In this document: positions 7,140-15,723 of the stretch, piece by piece
Numbering within the stretch: the stretch's first letter is position 1
Layout of the letters: each line of letters starts with the position of its first letter
Notes under the pieces: generated by a model
What the model saw: the letters and a program-made list of their open reading frames with translations, nothing else
Told to the model about the DNA's origin: nothing
Databases searched by the model: none
Program-made: the position numbers and the translations under genes
NCBI RefSeq assembly: GCF_900114385.1
Contig: NZ_FOSW01000007.1
Span: 106,491 to 170,490 of the forward strand
Direction of reading: 5' to 3'
DNA from: Geodermatophilus ruber
GTDB lineage: Bacteria > Actinomycetota > Actinomycetes > Mycobacteriales > Geodermatophilaceae
DNA: 64,000 nt

Positions 7140-9158
7140 TCACACCAGGTCGAGCGGGTCCAGCTGCACGCGGACGTGCTCGGGCACCTTCTTCGCGCTG
7201 CGCACGCCCTGCACCTCGGCCAGCGCCGCGGCCAGGGCCACCCCCTCACCGCGGGGCACCCGCACCAGGTAGCGCTCCCGCTCGCCCTCCTGGCCGGGGC
7301 GCGGCGGCTCCGGCACCGGGCCCAGCAGGTCGGCGTCGGCCGGCAGCCGGGCGGCCTCCAGGAACTCCGCCAGCGCCTGCGGCGACCCCGAGAGGGCGGC
7401 GATGCGGGTGGCCGGCGGGAAGCCGAGGGCCCGCCGGTCGGCGAGCTCCCGCCCGGCCAGCCAGCCCGGGTCCCAGCGCACCAGCGCCTGGACGACGGCG
7501 TGCGCGGCGTCCGCGGCCACGACGACCTGCCCACCGGCCGTGGCGGGGCGGACCAGCGCGGCGGCGTTCAGCCAGCGGCGCAGCGTCTCCTCCCCCGCCC
7601 GCAGGTCGGCGCGCCCGAGCAGAGCCCAGGAGTCCAGCAGCAGCGCCGCCCCGTACCCGCCCTCGGCGACCGGCTCGGCTCCCGGTGTGGCGACGACGAG
7701 CGCGGGGCCCCCGGGCACCGTGGGCAGCACCCCGGATCCGCGGCCGGACACCCGGACCGCGGCGCCCGGGAAAGCCCGGCCCAGCTCCTCGGCGGTGCGC
7801 GTGGCCCCGACGACGGAGGCCCGCAGCTTCGTCCCGTGGCAGTGCGGGCAGTCGAAGGTCGCCGCGGGGCGCGCGCACCACCGGCAGGCCGGTACCCGCG
7901 ACCCCCCGGGCCCGGGCGTGGGCGAGATGCCCAGCGGCCCGGAGCACACGGCGCAGCGCGCCGGCGCCCGGCAGCGGTCGCAGGCCAGGCCCGGTGCGTA
8001 CCCGGCCCGGGGCACCTGGACCAGCACCGGCGCGCCGTCGGCCAGCGCCTGGCGGGCCACCCGGTGCGCCAGGCTGGGCAGCCGGGCGGTGCGGGCGGCC
8101 GGGTCGCGGGCCAGCTCCGCGTCGGCGCCGAGGGCCTGCACACGGGGGGCCGCGGCGCGCAGGGCGATCCGCTCGGCGGCCAGCTCGTGCGCCCAGCCGC
8201 TCTCCACCAGCAGCTGGGCCTCCGCGGTGCGCGCGGTGGCGGCCACGACGGCCGCGCAGGAGGCCAGGTGCGCCCGGTGGAGCAGCACGTCGCGGGCGTG
8301 GGCGTAGGGGGCGCGCGGCTCGGCGTGCAGGTCGTCGCCGTCGTCCCAGACGGCGACCAGCCCGAGGTCGGCGACCGGCGCGTACACCGCGGCCCGGGTG
8401 CCGAGAACCACCCGCGCGCTGCCCCGCACGACGTCCAGGAAGCGGCGGTAGCGGGCGTCGGGAGCGGCGTCGGCCCGGAGGACGACGAAGGAGCCCGGGG
8501 GCAACCGCTGCTCGGCGGCGGCGGCCAGCCGGTCCAGGTCCTTGCCGTCGGGCGCGACGACCAGCGCGCCACGGCCGCCGGAGAGCGCGGCCTGGCAGAG
8601 CTCGACGAGCCGGGCCGGCCAGTCCTCGCCGGGCAGCGCGGTCCACACCGCCCGCGCGGGGCGGCCCTCGCCGACGGCGGTGAGCAGCGCCGGCCCGGTC
8701 GGGTAGCGGGCGAACCCGGCCGGATCGGGGGCGGGCGGCAGCGGCGGCGGCTCGGGAACGGGCCGCTTCTCGGCCGCGGCCCGGCGGGGTGGGACGGCCA
8801 GCCGCAGCACGTCGGTGACCGTGCCGCCCCAGCGGTCGGCCACCGAGCGGGCCAACACGCTGACCTCCGGGCTCAGCACCGGCTCGGCCGACACCAGCTT
8901 GGCCAGCGGGGCCAGCTTCCCGCCGTGCTCGGTGGTGTCGGCCAGCTCGAGCACGAAACCGTCCACCAGCTGGCCGGCGAACCGCACCCGCACCCGGCAG
9001 CCGGCCCGGATCTCGGCAGCCATCGCCTCCGGGACGGCGTAGTCGAACGGCCGGTCCAGGTGGGCCAGCGGCACGTCGACGACGACCCGGGCGACCCGCG
9101 GCGTGCGGGCAGCCGGTTCGGTGCCGTCAGCGGCGGACCGGGGCGGGGCCGAGGTCAG
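7140..9158 (-). CDS. priA: PriA-like primosomal protein N' with degenerate helicase motifs
   Basis: The N-terminal DNA-binding domain reads VARVVVDVPLAHLDRPFDY. The zinc site is formed by Cys pairs in CDRCRAPARCAVC and CRWCARP/DCPHCHG. The helicase core is decayed: no GxGKT Walker A is present, and DEEH is replaced by WDDGDD. In actinobacteria PriA is known to lack helicase motifs, so it probably serves in replication restart without unwinding. GTG 9074 would cut off the first strand of the N-terminal domain. The frame is open back to a stop at 9254-9252 without any ATG, GTG or TTG, so I place the start at CTG 9158, which has GGAGA 5 nt upstream. Confidence 0.82.
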   Translation of the reverse strand: MTSAPPRSAADGTEPAARTPRVARVVVDVPLAHLDRPFDYAVPEAMAAEIRAGCRVRVRFAGQLVDGFVLELADTTEHGGKLAPLAKLVSAEPVLSPEVSVLARSVADRWGGTVTDVLRLAVPPRRAAAEKRPVPEPPPLPPAPDPAGFARYPTGPALLTAVGEGRPARAVWTALPGEDWPARLVELCQAALSGGRGALVVAPDGKDLDRLAAAAEQRLPPGSFVVLRADAAPDARYRRFLDVVRGSARVVLGTRAAVYAPVADLGLVAVWDDGDDLHAEPRAPYAHARDVLLHRAHLASCAAVVAATARTAEAQLLVESGWAHELAAERIALRAAAPRVQALGADAELARDPAARTARLPSLAHRVARQALADGAPVLVQVPRAGYAPGLACDRCRAPARCAVCSGPLGISPTPGPGGSRVPACRWCARPAATFDCPHCHGTKLRASVVGATRTAEELGRAFPGAAVRVSGRGSGVLPTVPGGPALVVATPGAEPVAEGGYGAALLLDSWALLGRADLRAGEETLRRWLNAAALVRPATAGGQVVVAADAAHAVVQALVRWDPGWLAGRELADRRALGFPPATRIAALSGSPQALAEFLEAARLPADADLLGPVPEPPRPGQEGERERYLVRVPRGEGVALAAALAEVQGVRSAKKVPEHVRVQLDPLDLV

Positions 9159-9274
9159 CGGGATCTCCGTTCGGCGGATGCTGCGGGGTCGCCGCCAGTG
9201 TCGCCGCCGGGTACGACGGCGCCGCGGAGCTGCGCGGCCCCGTCCCGAGGCTCACCCCGAGCCTGTGGCGGGGT

Positions 9275-9424
9275 GAGGACGGCGGCCCCGCTGCAGGGAC
9301 CCGCCGCCAGGGTGCGAGTGGCGAGGAGGACGGCGGCCCCGCTGCAGGGACCCGCCGCGAGCGTGCGAGTGGCGAGGAGGACGGCGGCCCCGCTGCAGGG
9401 ACCCGCCGCGAGCGTGCGAGTGGC
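9275..9424. repeat. Three tandem copies of a 51-bp unit between priA and metK
   Basis: Copies begin at 9275, 9326 and 9377 with GAGGACGGCGGCCCCG and continue CTGCAGGGACCCGCCGC. Copy 1 differs slightly (CCAGGGTG for CGAGCGTG). Each copy carries the left arm and loop of the 56-bp hairpin element; only the last runs on into the right arm next to the metK stop. This looks like local tandem expansion of the element. There are no spacers, so it is not a CRISPR array. Confidence 0.85.
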
Positions 9425-9441
9425 GGGGGGCAGCGGGGTCC
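9386..9441 (-). repeat. 56-bp hairpin element, copy A, adjoining the metK stop
   Basis: Left arm CCCCGCTGC pairs with right arm GCAGCGGGG over 9 bp. After a small internal loop CCCGCC pairs with GGCGGG; the apical loop is GCGAGCGTGCGAGT. On the minus strand the metK stop reads TGA followed by GAAAGGACC and the element. Copy B lies at 12076-12131 with compensatory differences. It may act as a terminator, an mRNA-stabilising structure or a REP-like element. Confidence 0.8.
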
Positions 9442-9445
9442 TTTC

Positions 9446-10642
9446 TCAGACCCCGGTGGCCGAGCGCAGCGCGTCGACGCGGTCGAGCCGCTCCCAGGGC
9501 AGGTCGACGTCGGTGCGCCCGAAGTGGCCGTAGGCGGCTGTCTGCGCATAGATCGGGCGCAGCAGGTCCAGATCCCGCACGATCGCGCCCGGGCGCAGAT
9601 CGAAGACCGAGCCAATCGCCTTCTCCAGCACGTCGTCCGGGAGGGACCCGGTGCCGAAGGTCTCCACGAACAACCCGACCGGGTGCGCGGCGCCGATCGC
9701 GTAGGCCACCTGCACCTCGCAGCGGCGGGCCAGGCCCGCGGCGACGACGTTCTTGGCCACCCAGCGCATGGCGTAGGCGCCGGACCGGTCCACCTTCGAC
9801 GGGTCCTTGCCGGAGAAGGCGCCGCCGCCGTGGCGGGCCATGCCGCCGTAGGTGTCGACGATGATCTTGCGGCCGGTGAGCCCGGCGTCGCCCATCGGGC
9901 CGCCGATGACGAACTTGCCGGTCGGGTTGACCAGCAGCCGGTAGCCCTCGGTGGGCAGGCCGAGCGCGGCGAGCTCGGGCTCGACCACGAGCTCCTGCAC
10001 GTCCGGGGTGAGCAGCTGCTCGATGGAGATGTCCTCGGCGTGCTGGGAGGAGACGACCACGGTGTCGACGCCGACCGGCCGGTCGTCCTCGTAGACGACG
10101 GTGACCTGGGTCTTGCCGTCGGGACGGAGGTAGGGCACCGAGCCGTCCTTGCGGACCGCGGACAACCGGCGGGACAGCCGGTGCGCCAGCGCGATCGGCA
10201 GCGGCATCAGCTCGGGGGTCTCGTCGGTCGCGTACCCGAACATCAGCCCCTGGTCGCCGGCGCCCTGCCGCTCGATCTCGTCCTCGGTGGTACCGGAGGT
10301 GCGCGCCTCGTAGGCGGTGTCCACACCCTGGGCGATGTCCGGCGACTGCGAGCCGATCGAGACGCTCACGCCGCAGGAGGCGCCGTCGAAGCCCTTCCGC
10401 GAGGAGTCGTAGCCGATGCCGAGGATGGTGCGGCGGACGATGTCGGCGATGTCGACGTAGCCGGCGGTCGTCACCTCGCCGGCGATGTGCACCTGGCCGG
10501 TGGTGATCAGCGTCTCGACCGCGACCCGGCTGCGCGGGTCCTGCGCGAGCATCGCGTCGAGGATCGAGTCGCTGATCTGGTCGGCGATCTTGTCCGGGTG
10601 GCCCTCGGTCACCGACTCGGACGTGAAGAGGCGGCGTGGCAC
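9446..10642 (-). CDS. metK: S-adenosylmethionine synthetase
   Basis: A 398-aa enzyme making S-adenosylmethionine from ATP and methionine. The family signatures are intact: [12 protein letters not shown] near the N-terminus, [15 protein letters not shown] (about 125-139) and [19 protein letters not shown] (about 270-288, the phosphate-binding loop). The start is GTG 10642. A 130-nt gap separates it from coaBC upstream; I looked there for a SAM riboswitch and did not recognise one. The stop codon is followed directly by the 56-bp hairpin element. Confidence 0.97.
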   Translation of the reverse strand: MPRRLFTSESVTEGHPDKIADQISDSILDAMLAQDPRSRVAVETLITTGQVHIAGEVTTAGYVDIADIVRRTILGIGYDSSRKGFDGASCGVSVSIGSQSPDIAQGVDTAYEARTSGTTEDEIERQGAGDQGLMFGYATDETPELMPLPIALAHRLSRRLSAVRKDGSVPYLRPDGKTQVTVVYEDDRPVGVDTVVVSSQHAEDISIEQLLTPDVQELVVEPELAALGLPTEGYRLLVNPTGKFVIGGPMGDAGLTGRKIIVDTYGGMARHGGGAFSGKDPSKVDRSGAYAMRWVAKNVVAAGLARRCEVQVAYAIGAAHPVGLFVETFGTGSLPDDVLEKAIGSVFDLRPGAIVRDLDLLRPIYAQTAAYGHFGRTDVDLPWERLDRVDALRSATGV

Positions 10643-10772
10643 TCGGTACTCCCTGGCTCGGTGACGTGTGGATGGGGCGGCGCTGGTCCCGTACGGCGGC
10701 AGCCGTGCGTCGGTTGCACGTTACCGGCGCGGGGCCGCGGCGGGTCGAACGCGCCCGTCGCGGTCGCGCGGC

Positions 10773-11984
10773 TCAGGACAGCCGCGGGGCCACGGCCGAC
10801 CAGATGCCGGCAGCGACGGCGTCCTTGCTGCCCTGGAGCTCCTCGCCCGCCGTGCCGTCGGCGGCCAGCACCACCGCGGCGTTGTCGGGCCGGCCGAAGA
10901 CCCCTCCGCCGGAGACGTCGTTGACCACGAGCAGGTCACAGCCCTTGCGGGCGAGCTTGGCCCGCGCGTGCGTGAGCACGTCGCCCGCGTCGTCCCCGGT
11001 CTCGGCGGCGAACCCGACGACGAGCTGCCCGGCCGGCCGCTTGGTCACCAGCTCGGCGAGGACGTCGGGGTTGCGCACCAGCGGCACCGCGCTCGGCTCG
11101 GCGGCGCCGCCCTTCTTCAGCTTGGTGGCGGCGACGGTCTCCGGCCGGAAGTCGGCGACCGCGGCGGCCATGACGACGACGTCGGCGTCGGCGGACTCGG
11201 CGAGCATCGCCGCGCGCAGCTCCTCGGCGGTCCCGGCCGGGACGACGCGGACGCCGAACGGTGCGGGCAGGTCGACGTTGGCCGCGACCAGGACCACCTC
11301 GGCGCCGCGGGCGGCGGCGACCCGGGCCAGCGCCCAGCCCTGCCGGCCCGACGAGCGGTTGCCCAGGTAGCGGACCGGGTCCAACGGCTCGCGGGTGCCT
11401 CCGGCGCTGATGACGACGCGGCGGCCCACCAGGTCCTGGGTCAGCGCCCCGGCGCCGGCCGTCAGGACGACGGAGGCCAGCGCGGCGATGTCGGCCGGCT
11501 CGGGCAGCCGGCCGGGACCGGAGTCGGGGCCGGTCAGCCGGCCGACGGCGGGCGGCAGCACGATCGCACCTCGGCGGCGCAGGGTGGCGACGTTGTCCCG
11601 GGTCGCGGGGTGCAGCCACATCTCGGTGTGCATGGCCGGGGCGAAGACGACCGGGCAGTGCGCGGTGAGCAGGGTGGCGGTGAGCAGGTCGTCGGCGCGG
11701 CCGGCGGCGGCGCGGGCGAGCAGGTCGGCCGTGGCCGGGGCGACGACGACCAGGTCGGCGGTCTGCCCGATGCGGACGTGGGCCACCTCGTCGACGTCGG
11801 CCCAGACGTCGGTGGTGACCGGGTTGCCCGACAGCGCCTCGAAGGTGGCCGCGCCGACGAAGCGCAGCGCCGCCGGCGTCGGGACGACCCGCACGTCGTG
11901 TCCGGCCTCGGTGAACGCCCGCAGCAGCAACGCGGCCTTGTAGGCGGCGACGCCCCCGCCCACGCCGAGCACGATCCGGCTCAT
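10773..11984 (-). CDS. coaBC: Bifunctional phosphopantothenoylcysteine decarboxylase / synthetase
   Basis: A 403-aa Dfp/CoaBC fusion catalysing two steps of coenzyme A synthesis. The N-terminal flavin-dependent CoaC half (about 1-175) starts RIVLGVGGGVAAYKA and carries APAMHTEMW, the PxMN-type substrate loop with His in place of Asn. The C-terminal CoaB half (about 185-403) shows VISAGGTREPLDPVRYLGN and later FAAETGD. ATG 11984 has GGGGAGG upstream. A 17-bp perfect hairpin lies 20 nt before the start. It sits in the usual mihF-gmk-rpoZ-coaBC-metK order. Confidence 0.96.
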   Translation of the reverse strand: MSRIVLGVGGGVAAYKAALLLRAFTEAGHDVRVVPTPAALRFVGAATFEALSGNPVTTDVWADVDEVAHVRIGQTADLVVVAPATADLLARAAAGRADDLLTATLLTAHCPVVFAPAMHTEMWLHPATRDNVATLRRRGAIVLPPAVGRLTGPDSGPGRLPEPADIAALASVVLTAGAGALTQDLVGRRVVISAGGTREPLDPVRYLGNRSSGRQGWALARVAAARGAEVVLVAANVDLPAPFGVRVVPAGTAEELRAAMLAESADADVVVMAAAVADFRPETVAATKLKKGGAAEPSAVPLVRNPDVLAELVTKRPAGQLVVGFAAETGDDAGDVLTHARAKLARKGCDLLVVNDVSGGGVFGRPDNAAVVLAADGTAGEELQGSKDAVAAGIWSAVAPRLS

Positions 11985-12003
11985 GCAGTCATCCTCCCCA
12001 CAC

Positions 12004-12040
12004 GAGAACGCACCCGGCAGCCACTGCCGGGTGCGTTCTC
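12004..12040 (-). terminator. 17-bp perfect hairpin between rpoZ and coaBC
   Basis: GAGAACGCACCCGGCAG (12004-12020), a CCA loop and CTGCCGGGTGCGTTCTC (12024-12040) pair without a mismatch. It lies downstream of rpoZ and just before the coaBC ribosome-binding site. No T-tract follows. It may be an intrinsic-type terminator ending the rpoZ transcript or a leader structure for coaBC. Confidence 0.65.
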
Positions 12041-12075
12041 ATCACTTCTGGGTGCCCCTGGTGAGGTACTGGAGC

Positions 12076-12131
12076 GGCCACCCTGCAGGGACCCGCCGCG
12101 AGCCTGCGAGTGGCGGGGGGCAGGGTGGTCC
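12076..12131 (-). repeat. 56-bp hairpin element, copy B, adjoining the rpoZ stop
   Basis: Same layout as copy A: left arm CCACCCTGC pairs with GCAGGGTGG, the core CTGCAGGGACCCGCC and GGCGGGGGGCAG is unchanged, and the loop is GCGAGCCTGCGAGT. The arm differences from copy A preserve pairing. The rpoZ stop reads TGA GAAAGGACC and then the element, exactly as at metK. Confidence 0.8.
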
Positions 12132-12135
12132 TTTC

Positions 12136-12399
12136 TCAGTTGTCGCCGGCGGTGTGGGTGAGCAGGCCCTCGTTGATCTCGCGCAGCGCGATGGAGAGCG
12201 GCTTCTCCTGCGGGGCGGTGTCGACCAGGGGGCCGACGTACTCCAGCAGGCCCTCGGAGAGCTGGCTGTAGTAGGCGTTGATCTGACGCGCGCGCTTGGC
12301 GGCGAAGATCACCAGGCCGTACTTGCTGCTGGTGCGCTCGAGCAGTTCGTCGATCGGCGGGTTGGTGATGCCCTCGGGGGCGGGTGCGACTCCGGACAC
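12136..12399 (-). CDS. rpoZ: RNA polymerase omega subunit
   Basis: An 87-aa RpoZ that aids RNA polymerase assembly. It reads [37 protein letters not shown] and then the actinobacterial C-terminal tail. I chose GTG 12399 because GAGGAG lies 11 nt upstream and the protein then starts close to the conserved core; a start at 12474 would add an unsupported Pro-rich leader. It follows gmk, as is usual in bacteria. The stop is fused to the 56-bp hairpin element. Confidence 0.93.
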   Translation of the reverse strand: MSGVAPAPEGITNPPIDELLERTSSKYGLVIFAAKRARQINAYYSQLSEGLLEYVGPLVDTAPQEKPLSIALREINEGLLTHTAGDN

Positions 12400-12457
12400 G
12401 GCGGGGCTTGCTCCTCGATCGTTGGGCGGGAGTGGCGGGCGGCGGGACCAGGCCCCG

Positions 12458-13069
12458 TCACTCGGAGGCGCCACCGCTCCGGAGGGATCCGGACGACGGC
12501 GCAGTCAACAAGCCTACCAACTCGTCTGCGGCCCGGACGACGTCGTCGTTGACCACGACCACGTCGAACTCCCCGGCGGCGTCCAGCTCGGCCTGCGCGA
12601 TGGCCAGCCGGCGCTCCTGCACCGCCGCCGGCTCCGACCCGCGACCGGCCAGCCGGCTGACCAGCTCCCCCCACGAGGGCGGGGCCAGGAAGACCAGCTG
12701 GGCGTCGGTGTCGCGGGCCCGGACCTGGCGCGCCCCCTGCAGCTCGATCTCCAGCAGGGCCGGCGCCCCGGCGGCGAGGCGTTCGCGTACCGGGGCGGCC
12801 GGCGTGCCGTAGCGGTTGCCGGCGTACTCGGCCCACTCGAGCAGGCCGTCATCGGCGATCAGGCGGTCGAACTCGGCATCGGAGACGAAGTGGTAGTGCA
12901 CGCCGTCCACCTCCCCGGGGCGGGGCGGGCGGGTGGTGGCCGACACCGACACCCACACCTCGGGGTGCCGGCGCCGGACCTCGGCCACGACCGTTCCCTT
13001 ACCGACCCCGGACGGGCCGGAGAGCACGGTCAGACGTACCGGGGGGTGCTGGGGGGCGGCACTCGCCAC
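12458..13069 (-). CDS. gmk: Guanylate kinase
   Basis: A 203-aa enzyme phosphorylating GMP to GDP. The P-loop [10 protein letters not shown] is near the N-terminus, [17 protein letters not shown] forms the GMP-binding segment, and the lid region follows. The start at GTG 13069 ([21 protein letters not shown]) gives the normal family length and has GAGGAC upstream. A longer frame to 13195 exists but lacks family similarity. The neighbours mihF and rpoZ are conserved. Confidence 0.96.
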   Translation of the reverse strand: MASAAPQHPPVRLTVLSGPSGVGKGTVVAEVRRRHPEVWVSVSATTRPPRPGEVDGVHYHFVSDAEFDRLIADDGLLEWAEYAGNRYGTPAAPVRERLAAGAPALLEIELQGARQVRARDTDAQLVFLAPPSWGELVSRLAGRGSEPAAVQERRLAIAQAELDAAGEFDVVVVNDDVVRAADELVGLLTAPSSGSLRSGGASE

Positions 13070-13106
13070 GCGTCGTCCTCGGCCTCCGGGTGCCTCGTGG
13101 AGCGGG

Positions 13107-13457
13107 TCAGCCCTGGGCGGAGACCTGCTCGGCGGCCGCCTGCTCGCCGCCGAACTCGGACTCCAGGGCTCTGCGCTGGTTGGCACCCAGACCACGCACC
13201 CGGCGGGTCGGGGAGATCTCGAGCCGCTCCATGATCTTCGCAGCCCGCGCCTTGCCCACTCCGGGCAGGGACTCGAGGACCGCGGAGACGCGCATCTTTC
13301 CGATCACCTCGTCGGTGTCACCCTGCCGAAGGACGTCGCTGACCGTGGCGCCCTTGCTCTTGAGCCGCTCGCGCAGCTCGGCTCGGGCCTTGCGGGCGGC
13401 TGCGGCCTTCTCCAGAGCGGCGGCGCGCTGTTCGGGGGAAAGCTCAGGAAGGGGCAT
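13107..13457 (-). CDS. mihF: Actinobacterial integration host factor (mIHF)
   Basis: A 116-aa nucleoid-associated DNA-binding protein unrelated in sequence to E. coli IHF. It starts [20 protein letters not shown], has a long N-terminal helix and ends in a helix-two-turn-helix region with [19 protein letters not shown] and [14 protein letters not shown]. It bends DNA and is generally essential in actinobacteria. ATG 13457 is preferred over the upstream in-frame codon because homologues begin M(A/P)LP. It lies just upstream of gmk in the conserved block. Confidence 0.93.
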   Translation of the reverse strand: MPLPELSPEQRAAALEKAAAARKARAELRERLKSKGATVSDVLRQGDTDEVIGKMRVSAVLESLPGVGKARAAKIMERLEISPTRRVRGLGANQRRALESEFGGEQAAAEQVSAQG

Positions 13458-13552
13458 GGTGCGACCCAATCATCTTGGCGCTGGCCAACTGTCGGACCAG
13501 GCGGGCTCGGTGCGGTGTCGGGGTCAGGGGCTCGCTGCTGAGCCTGGCGATC

Positions 13553-13582
13553 AACCTAGTTCCCGGCATATGCGCAGGTCAC
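13553..13582 (-). promoter_or_regulatory. Candidate promoter upstream of mihF
   Basis: On the minus strand GTGACC (13582-13577) is followed after 18 nt by TAGGTT (13558-13553), leaving a leader of roughly 90 nt before the mihF ATG. The -35 hexamer equals that proposed for rpe. Confidence 0.35.
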
Positions 13583-13727
13583 GCTCCTCTGCGCCGCCAG
13601 ATTCCCGTACTCGGCACCCCAGCGCTCACCCTGTGTGGCACTTTCCGGTGACCATCGGTCATCTCCCCAGGTCAGGAGCGAAACCGTCCGGTATCGACCG
13701 CGGCGAGATTTCCGGACGGATTCGTCC
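13583..13727. other. Remainder of the mihF-pyrF spacer
   Basis: The gap between pyrF and mihF is about 375 bp. Apart from the candidate promoter and the hairpin near pyrF, I see one further short inverted repeat, GTCCGG (13686-13691) with CCGGAC (13712-13717), and no coding frame I would support. Confidence 0.45.
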
Positions 13728-13761
13728 GACACACCGCGCGCGACACGCCGGGCGCGGTGTC
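13728..13761 (-). terminator. Hairpin downstream of pyrF
   Basis: GACAC-A-CCGCGC pairs with GCGCGGTGTC around a 12-nt loop, leaving one bulged A. It lies about 70 nt after the pyrF stop at the end of the pyr operon. There is no T-tract, as is common for high-GC terminators. Confidence 0.4.
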
Positions 13762-13832
13762 GGAACCGCTGGTGAGCGCGCCGTCCGGCGTGTCCTCCGC
13801 CCCTTCGCGGTCCGGCATGCCCCCCGCCCGTC

Positions 13833-14711
13833 TCATCCGGCCAGCTCGTCGGCCCACCGTCGGGCCGCCGCCCGCAGCCCGGCGGGATCGGGGCCGGCGG
13901 CCAGGACGTCCCGGGAAACCGTCGGCACCACGGCCGTTCCGGACCCGAACAGCCGGCGCAGATCGGCGGCCGACCCGCCCTGGGCGCCCAGCCCCGGCGC
14001 GAGCACCGGGCCGCCGAGCCCCTCGAGGTCGATGTCGAGGTCGCGCAGCGTGGCGCCGACGACCACGCCGAAGGAGCCCGTGGTCGGCCCGAACCGGCTC
14101 GCCTGGTCCCGGACTGCGGCGACGTCCGGCAGCGGGTCGCCGATGACCCAGCCGGGGGTGTTCCAGCCGCGGACGGTGTCCACGACCACCTGCGCGACGC
14201 TCCGCTCGCCCACCGACGCGTGCTGGAACGTGCCGGCGTCCGGGTTGGAGGTGCGGGCCAGCACGAACAGCCCCCCGCCGCACATCCGGGCGGTGTCGAC
14301 GGCCGGCTGCAGGGACCCCGGGCCCAGGTAGGGGCTCACGGTCATCGCGTCGACGGCGAGCGGGTGGTCGGGGCGCAGGTAGTCGGCGTAGGCGTCCATG
14401 GTCGACCCGATGTCCCCGCGCTTGGCGTCGAGCAGCACCAGCGCGCCGGCCGCCCGGGCCCGCGCGACGGCGTCCTCCAGGACCGCCAGGCCCCGCGAGC
14501 CGTGCCGCTCGTAGAAGGCCAGCTGCGGCTTGAGAACGGCGACGGTGCCGGCCAGGGCGTCGACGACGGTGGCGGTGAACCGGGCCAGCCCCTCGGGCCC
14601 GTCGGGCAGGCCCCACTTCTCCAGCAGCGGCGCGTGCGGGTCGATGCCCACGCACAGCGGGCCGCGGGCGGCGACGGCGTCGGCGAGGCGCCGACCGAAA
14701 GGGGCGGTCAC
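13833..14711 (-). CDS. pyrF: Orotidine 5'-phosphate decarboxylase, type 2
   Basis: A 292-aa enzyme converting OMP to UMP, the last step of the pathway. The catalytic DAKRGDIGSTMDAYADY segment is that of the longer PyrF type 2 found in actinobacteria, and CVGIDPHAPLLEKWGLP is the N-terminal signature. GTG 14711 has GGAGGAGAC immediately upstream and gives the usual length; a frame to 14798 is longer but not family-like. The 73-nt gap to pyrD is the only non-overlapping junction in the pyr series. Confidence 0.96.
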   Translation of the reverse strand: MTAPFGRRLADAVAARGPLCVGIDPHAPLLEKWGLPDGPEGLARFTATVVDALAGTVAVLKPQLAFYERHGSRGLAVLEDAVARARAAGALVLLDAKRGDIGSTMDAYADYLRPDHPLAVDAMTVSPYLGPGSLQPAVDTARMCGGGLFVLARTSNPDAGTFQHASVGERSVAQVVVDTVRGWNTPGWVIGDPLPDVAAVRDQASRFGPTTGSFGVVVGATLRDLDIDLEGLGGPVLAPGLGAQGGSAADLRRLFGSGTAVVPTVSRDVLAAGPDPAGLRAAARRWADELAG

Positions 14712-14784
14712 GTCTCCTCCTCGCTGGCGCTCGTCGTCACCGCGCCCGACGGTGCTGCGCCTCCGGATGACCTCGCGAGCTCGG

Positions 14785-15723
14785 TCATCTGTGCGCATAC
14801 CCGACGGCCTCGCGGAGGCTGCCGAAGCCCCGGGCGGCCAGCGCCGCGGCCAGCTCCTCGTGTACCCGGGCGACCGCGGTCGGGTCGTTGAACACCGCCG
14901 TCCCTACCGAGACAGCGGAGGCGCCGGCGAGCACGAACTGGAGGGCGTCGAGGCCGTCGCGGATGCCCCCCATGCCGAGGATCGGCACCTCCGGCAGGGC
15001 CTGGTGCACCTGCCACACGCAGCGCAGGGCGACCGGCCGGATGGCCGGGCCCGACAGCCCTCCGGTGACACCGCCGAGGACCGGCTTCATCGTGTCGGGG
15101 TCGATGACCAGCCCGAGCAGGGTGTTGATCATGGACAGGCCGTCGGCGCCGGCCTCGGTGACCGCGCGGGCGACGCTCACGATGTCGGTGACGTCGGGGC
15201 TCAGCTTCGCGTACACCGGCTGGGCGGGATCGGCCGCGGCCCGGACCGCGGCGACGACGTCGGAGGCGGCGACGGGGTCGCAGGCGAACACCTCGCCCCG
15301 GCTCTCGACGTTCGGGCAGCTGATGTTCACCTCGAGGCCGAGCACCCCCGGCACGCCGCGCAGCCGCTGGGCCAGCTCGGCGAAGTCCTCGACGCGCGTA
15401 CCCGCGATCGAGACGAACGCCCGGGCGCCGCGCTCGGCCAGCCACGGCAGGTCATCGGCGAGCAGCCCGTCGATGCCCGGGCCCTGGAGCCCGATCGAGT
15501 TGAGCATCCCGCTCGGGGTCTCGGCCATCCGCGGCGTGGGACGGCCGGAGCGGGCCCGCAGCTGCACCGACTTGGTGACCACGGCGCCGATGGCGGTGAG
15601 GTCGATGAAGGGATCGAGTTCCTGCCCGAACGCCGAGCAGCCCGACGCGGTCAGCACCGGGCTCGGGATCGGTGCCGCGCCGAGCGCCGTCGTCATGTCG
15701 ACGGCCGCATCCACCAGCGTCAC
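14785..15723 (-). CDS. pyrD: Dihydroorotate dehydrogenase B, catalytic subunit
   Basis: A 312-aa FMN enzyme oxidising dihydroorotate to orotate. It is a class 1 enzyme with the active-site Cys in NISCPNVESRG, and works with the FeS/FAD subunit PyrK encoded just upstream. The FMN site includes MGGIRDGLDALQF and AVSVGTAVF. GTG 15723 overlaps the pyrK stop as GTGA. NAD-linked class 1B use is inferred from the adjacent pyrK. Confidence 0.95.
   Translation of the reverse strand: MTLVDAAVDMTTALGAAPIPSPVLTASGCSAFGQELDPFIDLTAIGAVVTKSVQLRARSGRPTPRMAETPSGMLNSIGLQGPGIDGLLADDLPWLAERGARAFVSIAGTRVEDFAELAQRLRGVPGVLGLEVNISCPNVESRGEVFACDPVAASDVVAAVRAAADPAQPVYAKLSPDVTDIVSVARAVTEAGADGLSMINTLLGLVIDPDTMKPVLGGVTGGLSGPAIRPVALRCVWQVHQALPEVPILGMGGIRDGLDALQFVLAGASAVSVGTAVFNDPTAVARVHEELAAALAARGFGSLREAVGYAHR

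Noticed and set aside
9275-9424. Tandem repeats considered as a CRISPR array
   Set aside because: The 51-bp units are directly adjacent without unique spacers and no cas gene is present.
10643-10772. SAM riboswitch upstream of metK
   Set aside because: No conserved riboswitch core could be recognised in the 130-nt gap.
13107-13469. Longer start for mihF at 13469
   Set aside because: Homologues begin at M(A/P)LP, matching ATG 13457.
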